A DNA stretch of 50,408 nucleotides from Acidobacteriota bacterium (GTDB lineage: Bacteria; Acidobacteriota; Terriglobia; UBA7540). How positions within the stretch are numbered: the first letter of the stretch is position 1; every line of letters starts with the position of its first letter. Positions 1-6,760 of the stretch are shown piece after piece. A program made the position numbers and the translations under genes. Under the pieces are notes generated by a model. That model was not told where the DNA came from. It searched no databases and saw only the letters and a list, made by a program, of their open reading frames with translations. Location: assembly GCA_003165315.1 (NCBI GenBank), contig PLSX01000242.1, positions 1-50,408 on the forward strand, written 5' to 3'.

Positions 1-84
1 CGATCGGAGATCGACGCTACAACGATCGATCGGGGACCGATGAGACGAAACCGTCGGTCTGAGACCGACGCTACAACGGGGGCA
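1..84. repeat. GTAG-type palindromic repeat(s) upstream of the restriction island
   Basis: Two related palindromes stand in tandem. The second is the clearest: GTCGGTCT-GA-GACCGAC followed by GCTACAAC (about 53-78). The first (GATCGGAGATCGACGCTACAACG, read as GATCGGAGATC then GACGCTACAACG) ends with the same GACGCTACAACG tail, so the tail is repeated at about 12-23 and 69-80. The palindrome-plus-CTAC design recurs at 4530, 4855, 10719, 50219 and 50274. It lies directly in front of the Res-like gene and may be transcribed as its leader. Confidence 0.6.
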
Positions 85-88
85 AATA

Positions 89-2782
89 ATGGCGCTCCAT
101 CCTAACTTTCCTGAATCACCGTACGCCATTCTCGACCCGGCGATCCGTTGGTTTCCGGCCGACGAGTCGCTGCGGGAAACGACTATGGACAAGTTGATGC
201 CTCCCCTGGTGCCGGAACTTCGCCGGAAGGTAAAGGAATGGCGGGACAGCGGCTATATCGGGGCAACAGAAACCAGCAAGAGCTTACTTAACTGGTGGTT
301 CAACACGCCGCACCTGCTGCCCCAAACCGACGGCACCATGGCTGAGTTCCAATACTACTTCGCCCAGCGCGAGGCTCTGGAGACCATCATTTATCTGTAC
401 GATGTGGTGGGCGTGAAGGATAAATTTGACCTGATGCGGTTCGACAGTAGCGGGGCAGTTTCAAGCGGAATGTTTGATGAGACTTGGCGGCGTTTTGTGG
501 TAAAGATGGCCACAGGCAGCGGTAAAACCAAGGTGCTGGGTCTGGTTCTGGCCTGGAGCTTTTTCCATAAACTCTATGAGCCGGATTCAGGCCTCGCACG
601 CAACTTCCTGGTGATTGCCCCCAACATCATCGTGCTGGACCGTATCCGCAAAGATTTCGACGGTCTGCGCATCTTTTTTAGCGACCCTGTCCTCCCGGAC
701 AATGGCGTGGACGGGCACGACTGGCGCAATGACTTCCAACTGACTCTCCACGTGCAGGACGAGGTGCGCATTACCCGCCCCACGGGCAACATCTTTTTGA
801 CCAACATTCACCGCGTCTATGCCGGTGACGACGTTTCACCCTCAGCCGAGGATGAAGACACCATGGAATATTTCCTGGGCAAACGGCCCAGTGGCGCCAC
901 GACCGATTCCAAGGTTGATTTGGGCATGATTGTGCGCGATATCGATGAACTGGTGGTGTTGAACGACGAGGCCCACCATATCCACGACCCGCGCATGGCG
1001 TGGTTCAAATCAATTCAGGACATCCACAACCGCCTGAAGCAGAAAGACGGTGCTCTCTCCCTGCAAATCGATGTAACTGCCACACCAAAGCACAACAACG
1101 GTGCGATTTTTGTACAAACAGTCGCCGATTACCCGCTGGTGGAAGCCATCAAGCAAAACGTGGTGAAGCATCCCACCGTTCCCGATGCCGCCAGCCGCGC
1201 CAAGCTGGTGGAACAAAAGAGCGCCAAATTTACGGAGAAATACGAGGATTACATCAACCTGGGCGTTATTGAGTGGCGCAAGGATTTTGCCGAGCACCAA
1301 AAGATGGACAAGAAAGCAATCCTGTTCGTGATGACGGACGACACCCGCAATTGCGATGACGTGGCCGAATACCTGCGCAACACCTATCAGGAATTCGCCG
1401 AGAAGGATTCTGTCCTCGTAATTCACACCAAGAATAACGGCGAGATTTCCGAATCAACCTCCGGCAAGAGCAAAGAGGAACTGGATTGGCTCCGCAAACA
1501 GGCCAATGAGATTGATAGTCTTGAAAGCCCCGCCAAGGCCATCATCTCCGTCATGGTGCTCAAAGAGGGATGGGACGTGCGCAACGTCACCACGATCGTA
1601 GGCCTGCGCGCCTATACTGCGCCAGCCAATATTCTGCCTGAACAGACTTTGGGACGTGGGTTGCGCAAGATGTACCCGAGCGCCATCGAGGAATATGTCA
1701 GCGTGGTCGGCACCACCGCCTTTATGGATTTTGTTGAATCCATCCAGGCGGAAGGCGTGGTGCTGGAACGCAAGCCGATGGGCGAAGGCACCGCTCCCAA
1801 GACGCCCTTGGTGGTTGAGGTTGACAAGGAAAATGAGAAAAAGGACATCGACGAGCTGGACATTGAGATACCCGTGCTAACGCCCCGCGTCTACCGGGAA
1901 TATAAGAACCTGGCCGCGCTCAATGTTGGTGCGTTGGAGCATCAGCGGGTGCTCTACCAGCAGTTCAGCGAGGAAGGACAACGGGAGATCGTTTTCAAGG
2001 ACATCACCACCGGCGAAGTGACGCACACCACCATTCTCGATACGGCGGGCATCGCCGACTACCGCAGTGTGATTGGATATTTCGCAAAGACGATGATGAA
2101 AGAGCTACGCCTAGTCAGCGGTTACGATGTGCTGTATGGCAAGGTCAAAGCCTTCGTGCAAGGCGAATTGTTTGACCGGCCGGTGGAACTGGAGAGTCCC
2201 AATACCCTTCGCAACCTGTCGGAACCATCCACCACAAGAATCCTTATCGAGACTTTCAAGAAGGCGATCAATGCCTTGACCGTGCAAGATAAAGGCGACG
2301 CCGAAATCCGGGACACCATCAAACTGCGAGAGACACGACCCTTTGTCGCGAAGGACCAGGGTTATTTAATCCCCAGAAAGAGCGTCTTCAATCGCATCAT
2401 TGGCGACAGTGGGTTTGAATTGGAGTTCGCCCGCTTCTTGGACGATTGCGACGATGTGTTGTCCTACGCCAAAAACTACCTGGCGGTGCGCTTCAAGTTG
2501 GATTACGTGAAGGCGGACGGCGACATCTCCAACTACTACCCGGATTTTCTGGTGAAGGTTACCCCCAAGCGGGTTTATGTAGTGGAAACCAAGGGCCGGG
2601 AAGAACTCGACCTGCCGCTTAAAATGGAACGGCTGGGGCAATGGTGCGAAGATATCAATCGAGTGCAGAGCGAGGTGAAATGGGACTTTGTTTATGTGGA
2701 TCAGGAAGGGTTTGAGAAATACAAGCCTACTTCGTTTAAGCAATTGGTTGATGGGTTTACGGAATACAAAGCAAAAACGTGA
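89..2782 (+). CDS. Type III restriction enzyme Res-like helicase-nuclease
   Basis: This 897-residue protein is a superfamily-2 helicase with a C-terminal nuclease, the layout of type III restriction (Res) subunits. Walker A is ATGSGKT at residues 141-147, motif II is DEAH at 293-296, motif III is DVTATPK, and an arginine-finger motif QTLGRGLRK starts near 519. The C-terminus carries a PD-(D/E)XK nuclease: YYPDF with D819, then VVETKG with E833 and K835. It should cleave DNA after ATP-driven translocation and would need a partner methyltransferase for self-protection. No methyltransferase is in this window; it may lie upstream of position 1. The gene overlaps the next nuclease gene by four bases (GTGA), so the two are probably translated together. 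It resembles the stand-alone Res-like restriction proteins more than classic EcoP15I Res. The family call is secure; the modification specificity is unknown. Confidence 0.85.
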   Translation: MALHPNFPESPYAILDPAIRWFPADESLRETTMDKLMPPLVPELRRKVKEWRDSGYIGATETSKSLLNWWFNTPHLLPQTDGTMAEFQYYFAQREALETIIYLYDVVGVKDKFDLMRFDSSGAVSSGMFDETWRRFVVKMATGSGKTKVLGLVLAWSFFHKLYEPDSGLARNFLVIAPNIIVLDRIRKDFDGLRIFFSDPVLPDNGVDGHDWRNDFQLTLHVQDEVRITRPTGNIFLTNIHRVYAGDDVSPSAEDEDTMEYFLGKRPSGATTDSKVDLGMIVRDIDELVVLNDEAHHIHDPRMAWFKSIQDIHNRLKQKDGALSLQIDVTATPKHNNGAIFVQTVADYPLVEAIKQNVVKHPTVPDAASRAKLVEQKSAKFTEKYEDYINLGVIEWRKDFAEHQKMDKKAILFVMTDDTRNCDDVAEYLRNTYQEFAEKDSVLVIHTKNNGEISESTSGKSKEELDWLRKQANEIDSLESPAKAIISVMVLKEGWDVRNVTTIVGLRAYTAPANILPEQTLGRGLRKMYPSAIEEYVSVVGTTAFMDFVESIQAEGVVLERKPMGEGTAPKTPLVVEVDKENEKKDIDELDIEIPVLTPRVYREYKNLAALNVGALEHQRVLYQQFSEEGQREIVFKDITTGEVTHTTILDTAGIADYRSVIGYFAKTMMKELRLVSGYDVLYGKVKAFVQGELFDRPVELESPNTLRNLSEPSTTRILIETFKKAINALTVQDKGDAEIRDTIKLRETRPFVAKDQGYLIPRKSVFNRIIGDSGFELEFARFLDDCDDVLSYAKNYLAVRFKLDYVKADGDISNYYPDFLVKVTPKRVYVVETKGREELDLPLKMERLGQWCEDINRVQSEVKWDFVYVDQEGFEKYKPTSFKQLVDGFTEYKAKT

Positions 2783-3222
2783 TAAACAATTTCCAGCGCG
2801 CTGGCTCGATTAGCAATACCCATGTGGGGAGAGAATTCGAGGAAGCCGCTCGACTGTTTTTCGCTAAAACCGGCATTTCGCTCGGGCGTGGATTCAGTGC
2901 GCCGGTTGGGTTCAAGGTCAAAAAGGTCCACAAATTCGACCTCGGCAGCGAAAACCCACCAATACTCGTTGAATGCAAATCATACACATGGACAAGCGGC
3001 GGCAATTCGCCGAGTGCCAAAATTAGGGGATTAAACGAGGTGATGCTCTTGTTTAGTGTCGCCCCAAACCAGTATCGAAAAATACTGTTTGTACTGAAGC
3101 ATCTGCGAAAGAACGTAACCTTGGCCAATCACTTCATCAAGACACAGGGACACCTAATCGGGCCAAATGTCGAAATATGGGAATTCGACCCCGAAAAGAT
3201 GGAAGGTGCGCGGGTGTTCTGA
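2779..3222 (+). CDS. Small PD-(D/E)XK nuclease-like protein of the restriction island
   Basis: 147 residues, starting at a GTG that overlaps the stop of the Res-like gene (GTGA). The sequence has the hallmarks of a restriction-endonuclease fold: an N-terminal helix with acidic residues (REFEEAARLFF, E19/E21), then D54 in HKFDLGS and E65-x-K67 in ILVECKSYTW, which matches the D...ExK catalytic signature. The rest contains a region (LNEVMLLFSV...ILFVLKHL) with strand-helix alternation. Its position and overlap argue that it works with the Res-like protein in DNA restriction, perhaps as an accessory or second nuclease. I do not recognise a named family. Function as a nuclease is inferred from the motif only. 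Confidence 0.65.
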   Translation: MINNFQRAGSISNTHVGREFEEAARLFFAKTGISLGRGFSAPVGFKVKKVHKFDLGSENPPILVECKSYTWTSGGNSPSAKIRGLNEVMLLFSVAPNQYRKILFVLKHLRKNVTLANHFIKTQGHLIGPNVEIWEFDPEKMEGARVF

Positions 3223-3274
3223 GAGCCCGTTCGGGCGAGCTCGCGCGGCAATCCGTTTCACACGGAGGTGAGGA

Positions 3275-3541
3275 ATGCCTACCGCTGAGGATTTCAACCT
3301 TGAACTGCACCGCATTATGTTGGAAGCGATGCGCGCTGGCAAAGAATGTGCGGAAGTCAATGCGGGAGAGCTACATAGACGCGTGGGGGACTATCCCGGG
3401 AGGAATCACCGAATGCCTGTGTGCTGTGGGGTTATGCGCGCGGCACTCGCGCTCGATGCTGGCGATGTGGTATTAGCGGAACCGCCAAGCGGTCTGGGAG
3501 CCAGTCTGACCATTCGATACGTCCTCCCGCGGCCTGTGTGA
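3275..3541 (+). CDS. Small conserved restriction-associated protein
   Basis: 88 residues with a strong ribosome-binding site (GGAGGTGAGG) just before the ATG. The conserved core is ELHRRVGDYPGRNHRMPVCC followed by VMRAA and the C-terminal GASLTIRYVLPR. From memory, this core is seen as a small free-standing protein or as the N-terminal part of HNH-type proteins beside restriction genes; that is recall, not a search. It follows the nuclease gene by 52 bases in the same direction, so it is likely part of the same operon. There is no visible catalytic motif apart from the Cys pair and His residues. A DNA-binding or specificity role is possible but unproven. Its 3' end abuts the broken nifS remnant, marking the right edge of the island. 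Confidence 0.6.
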   Translation: MPTAEDFNLELHRIMLEAMRAGKECAEVNAGELHRRVGDYPGRNHRMPVCCGVMRAALALDAGDVVLAEPPSGLGASLTIRYVLPRPV

Positions 3542-3681
3542 GACTGATGCCCCGCGACCGGCAAATTTCCGCGATTTTTTCGACAGGGAACAACACACCC
3601 GTTTCATTATTCGCCCACATCGGAAAAGCAGTGGACAGTGATTAGTGCTTAGTGGTCAGTTAAACCAACAAAAAACCCAGC

Positions 3682-3713
3682 AAGCCCTCGCGGTCAACTG
3701 GCAGGTAGGTGAC
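3682..3713 (-). repeat. 32-bp duplicated nifS fragment
   Basis: This stretch matches 4481-4512 at 30 of 32 bases and encodes VTYLPVDREGLL on the minus strand; the other copy has VTYLPVDREDLL. It sits on the far side of the antitoxin/toxin insert. It is either a leftover of a second nifS copy or a duplication made during the insertion. Confidence 0.75.
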
Positions 3714-3772
3714 TCGTGGTACACTTAGGCGAGGCAGCGAGTGCCGTTTGCGCATGGTGCGGGGAGATTCCG

Positions 3773-3980
3773 ATGCAGATTGTAAAAACCCAGGGTGAAG
3801 TGGGAGCGGACGGCCGGTTGCGGCTGGATGTGCCCGTGGAACTTCCGGCTGGCGCTGTGGAGCTCGTCCTCGTAGTGGGCAGCGCGCCACAGCCGAACGG
3901 GTCAAAGTACAATTTCGCTGACGTGGTGGGAAAGCTCCAATGGCAGGGTGACCCCTCGCGGAGCAGAGAAAGCTGCGCGA
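3773..3980 (+). pseudogene. Frameshifted antitoxin of a PIN-toxin pair
   Basis: The ATG at 3773 follows GGGGAGATTCCG, an acceptable ribosome-binding site. The product begins MQIVKTQGEVGADGRLRLD, VPVELPAGAVELVLVV, and then NFADVVGKLQWQGD, a form typical of small antitoxins encoded ahead of PIN-domain toxins. After GD the frame reads PSRSRESCA and runs on into the toxin. Restoring one C in the CCCC tract near 3952-3955 would instead give DPLAEQRKLRDEW and a stop (TGG TGA) overlapping the toxin ATG, the normal layout for such pairs. The one-base deletion therefore fuses antitoxin to toxin. It lies inside the nifS relic. A sequencing or assembly error in the C tract cannot be excluded. Confidence 0.65.
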
Positions 3981-4372
3981 TGAGTGGTGAGCGCTATCTG
4001 TTAGATACCAACGCCATCGTCTGCTTGCTGCGCGGCGGCCAGGCTTTGCATCAGCGATTGCAGCGGCCGGAGTGGGTGGGGATTTCCATCCTCTCCTAAA
4101 TCGAGTTTCTCGCCTTTCCCCAACTCAGTGCCAACGACCGCAGCATTTTCCAACAGTTCGCCGACTCGGTGGATGTGGTGGGTCTCGACCGAGCCGAGCG
4201 GTCGCTGATCGATCGAGTCGTGACTTTGCGGGCGCAGTATCGACTGAAGCTTCCCGATGCGGTCATCGCTGCTACCGCCATCGAACGCAACGCCGTTTTG
4301 ATTACCGAGGATCAGCAACTCCATAAGCTGCCAGCCGTGAAAACCTCAGGAACTTCAGCCTCTACTCCTTGA
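3980..4372 (+). pseudogene. PIN-domain (VapC-like) toxin with an in-frame stop
   Basis: The frame from ATG 3980 reads MSGERYLLDTNAIVCLLRGG, the first catalytic Asp motif of PIN-domain RNases. It continues to WVGISILS, meets TAA at 4097-4099, and then resumes in the same frame with IEFLAFPQLS (conserved Glu), LKLPDAVIAATAI (Asp) and VLITEDQQLHKL (Asp). The stop sits where a residue such as Glu would be expected (GAA to TAA). The toxin is thus split by a nonsense mutation and its antitoxin is frameshifted into it. An intact protein would be a toxin that cleaves RNA; here it is most likely dead. The pair is embedded in the nifS remnant, consistent with a mobile or recently acquired module. Confidence 0.75.
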
Positions 4373-4529
4373 ACACAGAATGTAAGTTTGCGAAATTAGT
4401 CCGCTTAAGGCTTCTACCTCATCAGCGACACCACGGCGGTATCACCCATGATGGCAGCTTCCAGGTCAGCCAAATTCAATAAGTCCTCGCGGTCAACCGG
4501 CAGGTAGGTGACGCGATAACCTTGTTCTC

Positions 4530-4626
4530 GTAGCGCGGGCGTCCCGCCCGCTGTGGCGGGGGCATCCTGCCCGCGCGCGGCGGGAGCGGGACGCTCCCGA
4601 GACAGCGGGCGGGACGCCCGCGCTAC
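4530..4626. repeat. 97-bp GTAGCG...CGCTAC palindromic element
   Basis: It begins GTAGCGCGGGCGTCCCGCCC and ends with the complementary GGGCGGGACGCCCGCGCTAC, with further GC-rich hairpins in the middle (GCGGGAGCGGGACGCTCCCG). It sits within the nifS relic between codons for KALE and EQGYRV, so it was inserted into a gene. It carries no open frame of its own and looks like a non-autonomous, MITE/REP-like repeat. Confidence 0.75.
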
Positions 4627-4640
4627 GTCCACCGCCGCAA

Positions 4641-4668
4641 ATGGCGGGGTAACCCCCCGCTCCAGCGC
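4641..4668. repeat. GGCGGGGTAACC-type palindrome inside nifS relic
   Basis: ATGGCGGGGTAACCCCCCGC next to the 97-bp element shares the core TGGCGGGGTAAC with the copies at 5112-5160. It encodes no desulfurase residues and appears inserted between conserved blocks. Confidence 0.5.
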
Positions 4669-4854
4669 CTTGCAGAAATTCAGCACGGACGAATGTTCCA
4701 CCTGGGAGGTGACGATGTGCCGCTTGGCGGGGTTCGACTTCAGGGCGGCGGCGATGGCGGTGTTGTTGCTCTCGGTGGCGCAGGAGGTAAAGATCACGTC
4801 GCGCGGGAACGCGCCAATCAGTTCCGCCACCTGTTCGCGGGCAGTGGAGACGAT

Positions 4855-4902
4855 GTAGGGACCAGCGGCGCTGGTCCAAGGCCGAACGCTGTTCGGCCCT
4901 AC
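4855..4902. repeat. 48-bp double-hairpin element GTAGGG...CCCTAC
   Basis: GTAGG is followed by hairpin GGACCAGC-GGC-GCTGGTCC, then AA, then hairpin GGCCGAAC-GCT-GTTCGGCC, and CTAC closes it. It interrupts the nifS relic immediately after the TEWGNP codons and introduces a stop. A related element stands at 50274-50320, so this family is dispersed. Confidence 0.75.
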
Positions 4903-5040
4903 GGATTGCCCCACTCCGTCGTCAAGTACGGCATCATCGCTTCCAGAACTTCGGGAAGAATCGGCGTCGTCGCGTTGTGGTCAAGGTAGATCACGGGAAC
5001 AGTTTACCGCCCACAGCCAACAGCTCACAGAAAAAAGTAG

Positions 5041-5160
5041 AGGCGGGTTTACCCCGCCACCGGGCGCGCGATCGCGCGCCCCAGAATCGCGCCATGGGCG
5101 CACTAGACAGTGGCGGGGTAACCTCACCGCCATCAAGTGGCGGGGTAAACCCGCCGTTAC
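5041..5160. repeat. Inverted repeat with inner 20-bp palindrome
   Basis: Outer arms GAGGCGGGTTTACCCCGCCAC (about 5040-5060, one base beyond 20 if joined, so read as GAGGCGGGTTT plus ACCCCGCCAC) and GTGGCGGGGT plus AAACCCGCC (about 5140-5158) are complementary. Inside lie the palindrome GGGCGCGCGA-TCGCGCGCCC (5062-5081) and another TGGCGGGGTAACC copy. It has no coding sense. It belongs to the palindromes that pepper this locus. Confidence 0.65.
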
Positions 5161-5593
5161 GACCAGCCCCGCCTCGTTCCAACAAGTGACGCGCACCGGG
5201 GCATTGTCGTATCGCTGCTGCGACAATTGGGGGGACGGGGAAAGCCGGAAAGTCGCACAGGTTTATTTGCGGTATTCGGCTCGGGACGAATTCCTGTGGG
5301 GCACTTCGGTTTTCCGAGGTTGGCACGTCAAAATTTCCGTACCATCCCTTCCGTATCGTCTCTTCCGCACCGTCCCTTCCGGAGCGCCCCTCTAAGGCGT
5401 CCCTCGACAGATTTCAGTCGGGGCAAAATTGTCCCAATCTTTCCCCGCCTAACCCGCCACACTATCGACTCCATCATTTCCGGAGCAGGTAGAAAATGAA
5501 GATACAAGCGCGCAGGTGCGGGCATTTTGCGTTCCGGTGCGGCTCTTAATTCCTTGGGCGGTTGCGGTACCGATGTTTTTAGGGCCGAAGGCC
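5161..5593. other. Non-coding stretch between nifS relic and RAYT repeats
   Basis: No believable gene was found on either strand; short frames here lack ribosome-binding sites and family motifs. The only structure seen is the four-copy 14-bp tandem repeat at 5335-5390. Confidence 0.5.
5335..5390. repeat. 14-bp tandem repeat, four copies
   Basis: Four consecutive units, TTCCGTACCATCCC, TTCCGTATCGTCTC, TTCCGCACCGTCCC and TTCCGGAGCGCCCC, each exactly 14 bases long. They share TTCCG at the start and C-rich ends. The period equals that of the unrelated array at 6761-6900. Confidence 0.7.
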
Positions 5594-5623
5594 TTTGGAC
5601 TGCGGCCGCGAAGCTGCCGCTTT
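5594..5623 (+). repeat. REP copy 1 (RAYT-associated)
   Basis: The unit TTTGGACTGCGGCCGCGAAG followed by CTGCCGCTTT is the first of four copies around the transposase gene. With copy 2 it forms an inverted pair (REPIN) upstream of the gene. Confidence 0.8.
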
Positions 5624-5691
5624 GGGTTTTGGGTGTTCCCGTCTGCTCTTTGAATCAGTGATGCTTAATTAGTTATTGACTTTAAGATGAA

Positions 5692-5724
5692 AAAGCGGTA
5701 GCTTCGCGACCGCAGTCCAAAAGC
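5692..5724 (-). repeat. REP copy 2, inverted
   Basis: AAAGCGGTAGCTTCGCGACC then GCAGTCCAAAAGC is the reverse complement of copy 1 with a few changes. It ends 20 bases before the likely transposase start. Confidence 0.8.
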
Positions 5725-5744
5725 GGGCGATGCCCGCTAACTTC

Positions 5745-6302
5745 ATGAGCGATTGGCCACATAGTCCGTTGCATCGGTTAGGGCAAGCCGGGTCCTACAT
5801 GGTAACTTGCGGCACCTATGAAAATGAACACCACTTTCGAGGCGCGCAGCGCCTTGAGTTTCTGCACGACATTCTGCTGGGATTGGCCGAGGAATACGGT
5901 TGGAATCTCCAGGCCTGGGCCGTCTTCTCCAACCACTACCACTTTGTGGCGATGTCGCCGCCAGACGCGGAAACTCTGGTGCTTTTCCTGAAGAAGCTTC
6001 ATGCCGCCACTGCAATGGCGGTAAATCGCTGGGATGGAATTCCCGGCCGGCAGGTATGGTTCCAGTATCGGGATACCCACCTGACGTTTCTCAAATCGTA
6101 CTATGCGCGGCTGAATTACGTGCACACCAATCCTGACCATCACCGGCTGGTGGCCGTGCCGTCACAATACCCATGGTGCTCAGCCGCGTGGTTTGAACGC
6201 CGGGCGACCACGGCTTTTTATAAGACGGTAATGGGCTTTAAGTCCGACCGAGTCAACGCGCCTGATGATTTCGAAATCGATTGGCGCCCGGACGAGCAGT
6301 GA
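5745..6302 (+). CDS. REP-associated tyrosine transposase (RAYT, TnpA_REP)
   Basis: A single-copy Y1 transposase of the IS200/IS605-related HUH class that processes REP palindromes. The HUH metal site is HYH in FSNHYHFVAMSP. The catalytic tyrosine region is KSYYARLNYVHTNPDHHRLV, followed by the family hallmark YPWCSAAWFE. The N-terminal RLGQAGSYMVTCGTYENEHHF is also typical. I chose the ATG at 5745 because the upstream ATG (5730) lies in repeat-derived sequence; the product is then 185 residues, a normal RAYT size. The gene is bracketed by two pairs of REP units (5594/5692 and 6318/6541) built from the same TTTGGACTGCGGCCGCGAAG core, which identifies its likely substrate. It is apparently intact. 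Confidence 0.88.
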   Translation: MSDWPHSPLHRLGQAGSYMVTCGTYENEHHFRGAQRLEFLHDILLGLAEEYGWNLQAWAVFSNHYHFVAMSPPDAETLVLFLKKLHAATAMAVNRWDGIPGRQVWFQYRDTHLTFLKSYYARLNYVHTNPDHHRLVAVPSQYPWCSAAWFERRATTAFYKTVMGFKSDRVNAPDDFEIDWRPDEQ

Positions 6303-6317
6303 TGGCGGCAAAGCCGC

Positions 6318-6349
6318 TTTTGGACTGCGGCCGCGAAGCTGCCGCTTTT
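6318..6349 (+). repeat. REP copy 3
   Basis: TTTTGGACTGCGGCCGCGAA then GCTGCCGCTTTT, almost identical to copy 1, begins 16 bases after the transposase stop. Confidence 0.8.
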
Positions 6350-6416
6350 GGTTTTTGATTTTGGCTCTTGGGCATTTCAATATTCTTCAAACAATTATCT
6401 AACTCAAAGGATTAAA

Positions 6417-6544
6417 GCGGCAGCTTCCGCTTTCCGTCCGTGGTCCATATGGAAACGATGCTAGGGCCTCGATAAGAAAAGCGGCAGCTTCCGCCTTCCG
6501 TCCGTGGTCCATATGGAAACGATGCCAGGGCCTCGATAAGAAAA
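6417..6544. repeat. 64-bp direct repeat, two copies
   Basis: Two units of exactly 64 bases start with GCGGCAGCTTCCGC and contain CCGTCCGTGGTCCATATGG and GGGCCTCGATAAGAAAA. They differ at only about two positions. A third start (GCGGCAGCTTCGCGGCCGC) is the full REP copy 4. Each unit thus opens with half a REP, suggesting local copying of REP material. Confidence 0.8.
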
Positions 6545-6574
6545 GCGGCAGCTTCGCGGCCGCAGTCCAAAAGC
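6541..6574 (-). repeat. REP copy 4, inverted
   Basis: AAAAGCGGCAGCTTCGCGGC then CGCAGTCCAAAAGC is the complement of copy 3 and closes the downstream REP pair. Confidence 0.8.
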
Positions 6575-6760
6575 GCTTCGCGCTGGGAATAGGAACATCG
6601 AGGAGTATCGACTATTCCGCGGCGCCCGCCAAATTGTCCGAAACTTTCCGTCAACCCGGTCCCGAGCCGTGCCTTGGCTGCGCTTGGCCATTTGAGTCAG
6701 CAAATAGCCCGAACCGGCGGAACAACTCTGCCCTGCCGCCTTGGGTCGTGATATTTTATC
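6575..6760. other. Non-coding stretch between REP cluster and 14-bp array
   Basis: No gene, promoter or palindrome that I can support was found here. Confidence 0.4.

Larger units (their letters stand above)
3546..4994 (-). pseudogene. Cysteine desulfurase (nifS/iscS-like) relic, multiply interrupted
   Basis: Read on the minus strand, the remnant starts at a GTG (4994) with [20 protein letters not shown], the classic N-terminus of PLP-dependent cysteine desulfurases. It continues with AREQVAELIGA, IFTSCATESNNTAI, HIVTSQVEHSSVLNF and YRVTYLPVDREDLLNLADLEAAI to VVSLM at about 4420. The expected continuation WANNETGVLFPVEKIAEICRSRGI is found 800 bases away at 3620-3547 and then stops against the restriction island, so the PLP-lysine and catalytic-cysteine halves are missing. 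Interruptions are a 48-bp palindromic element (4855-4902) creating a stop, a block of palindromes (4530-4670) between KALE and EQGYRV, and the antitoxin/toxin pair (about 3621-4417). A 32-bp piece encoding VTYLPVDREGLL is duplicated at 3682-3713. Certainly non-functional. Confidence 0.85.
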
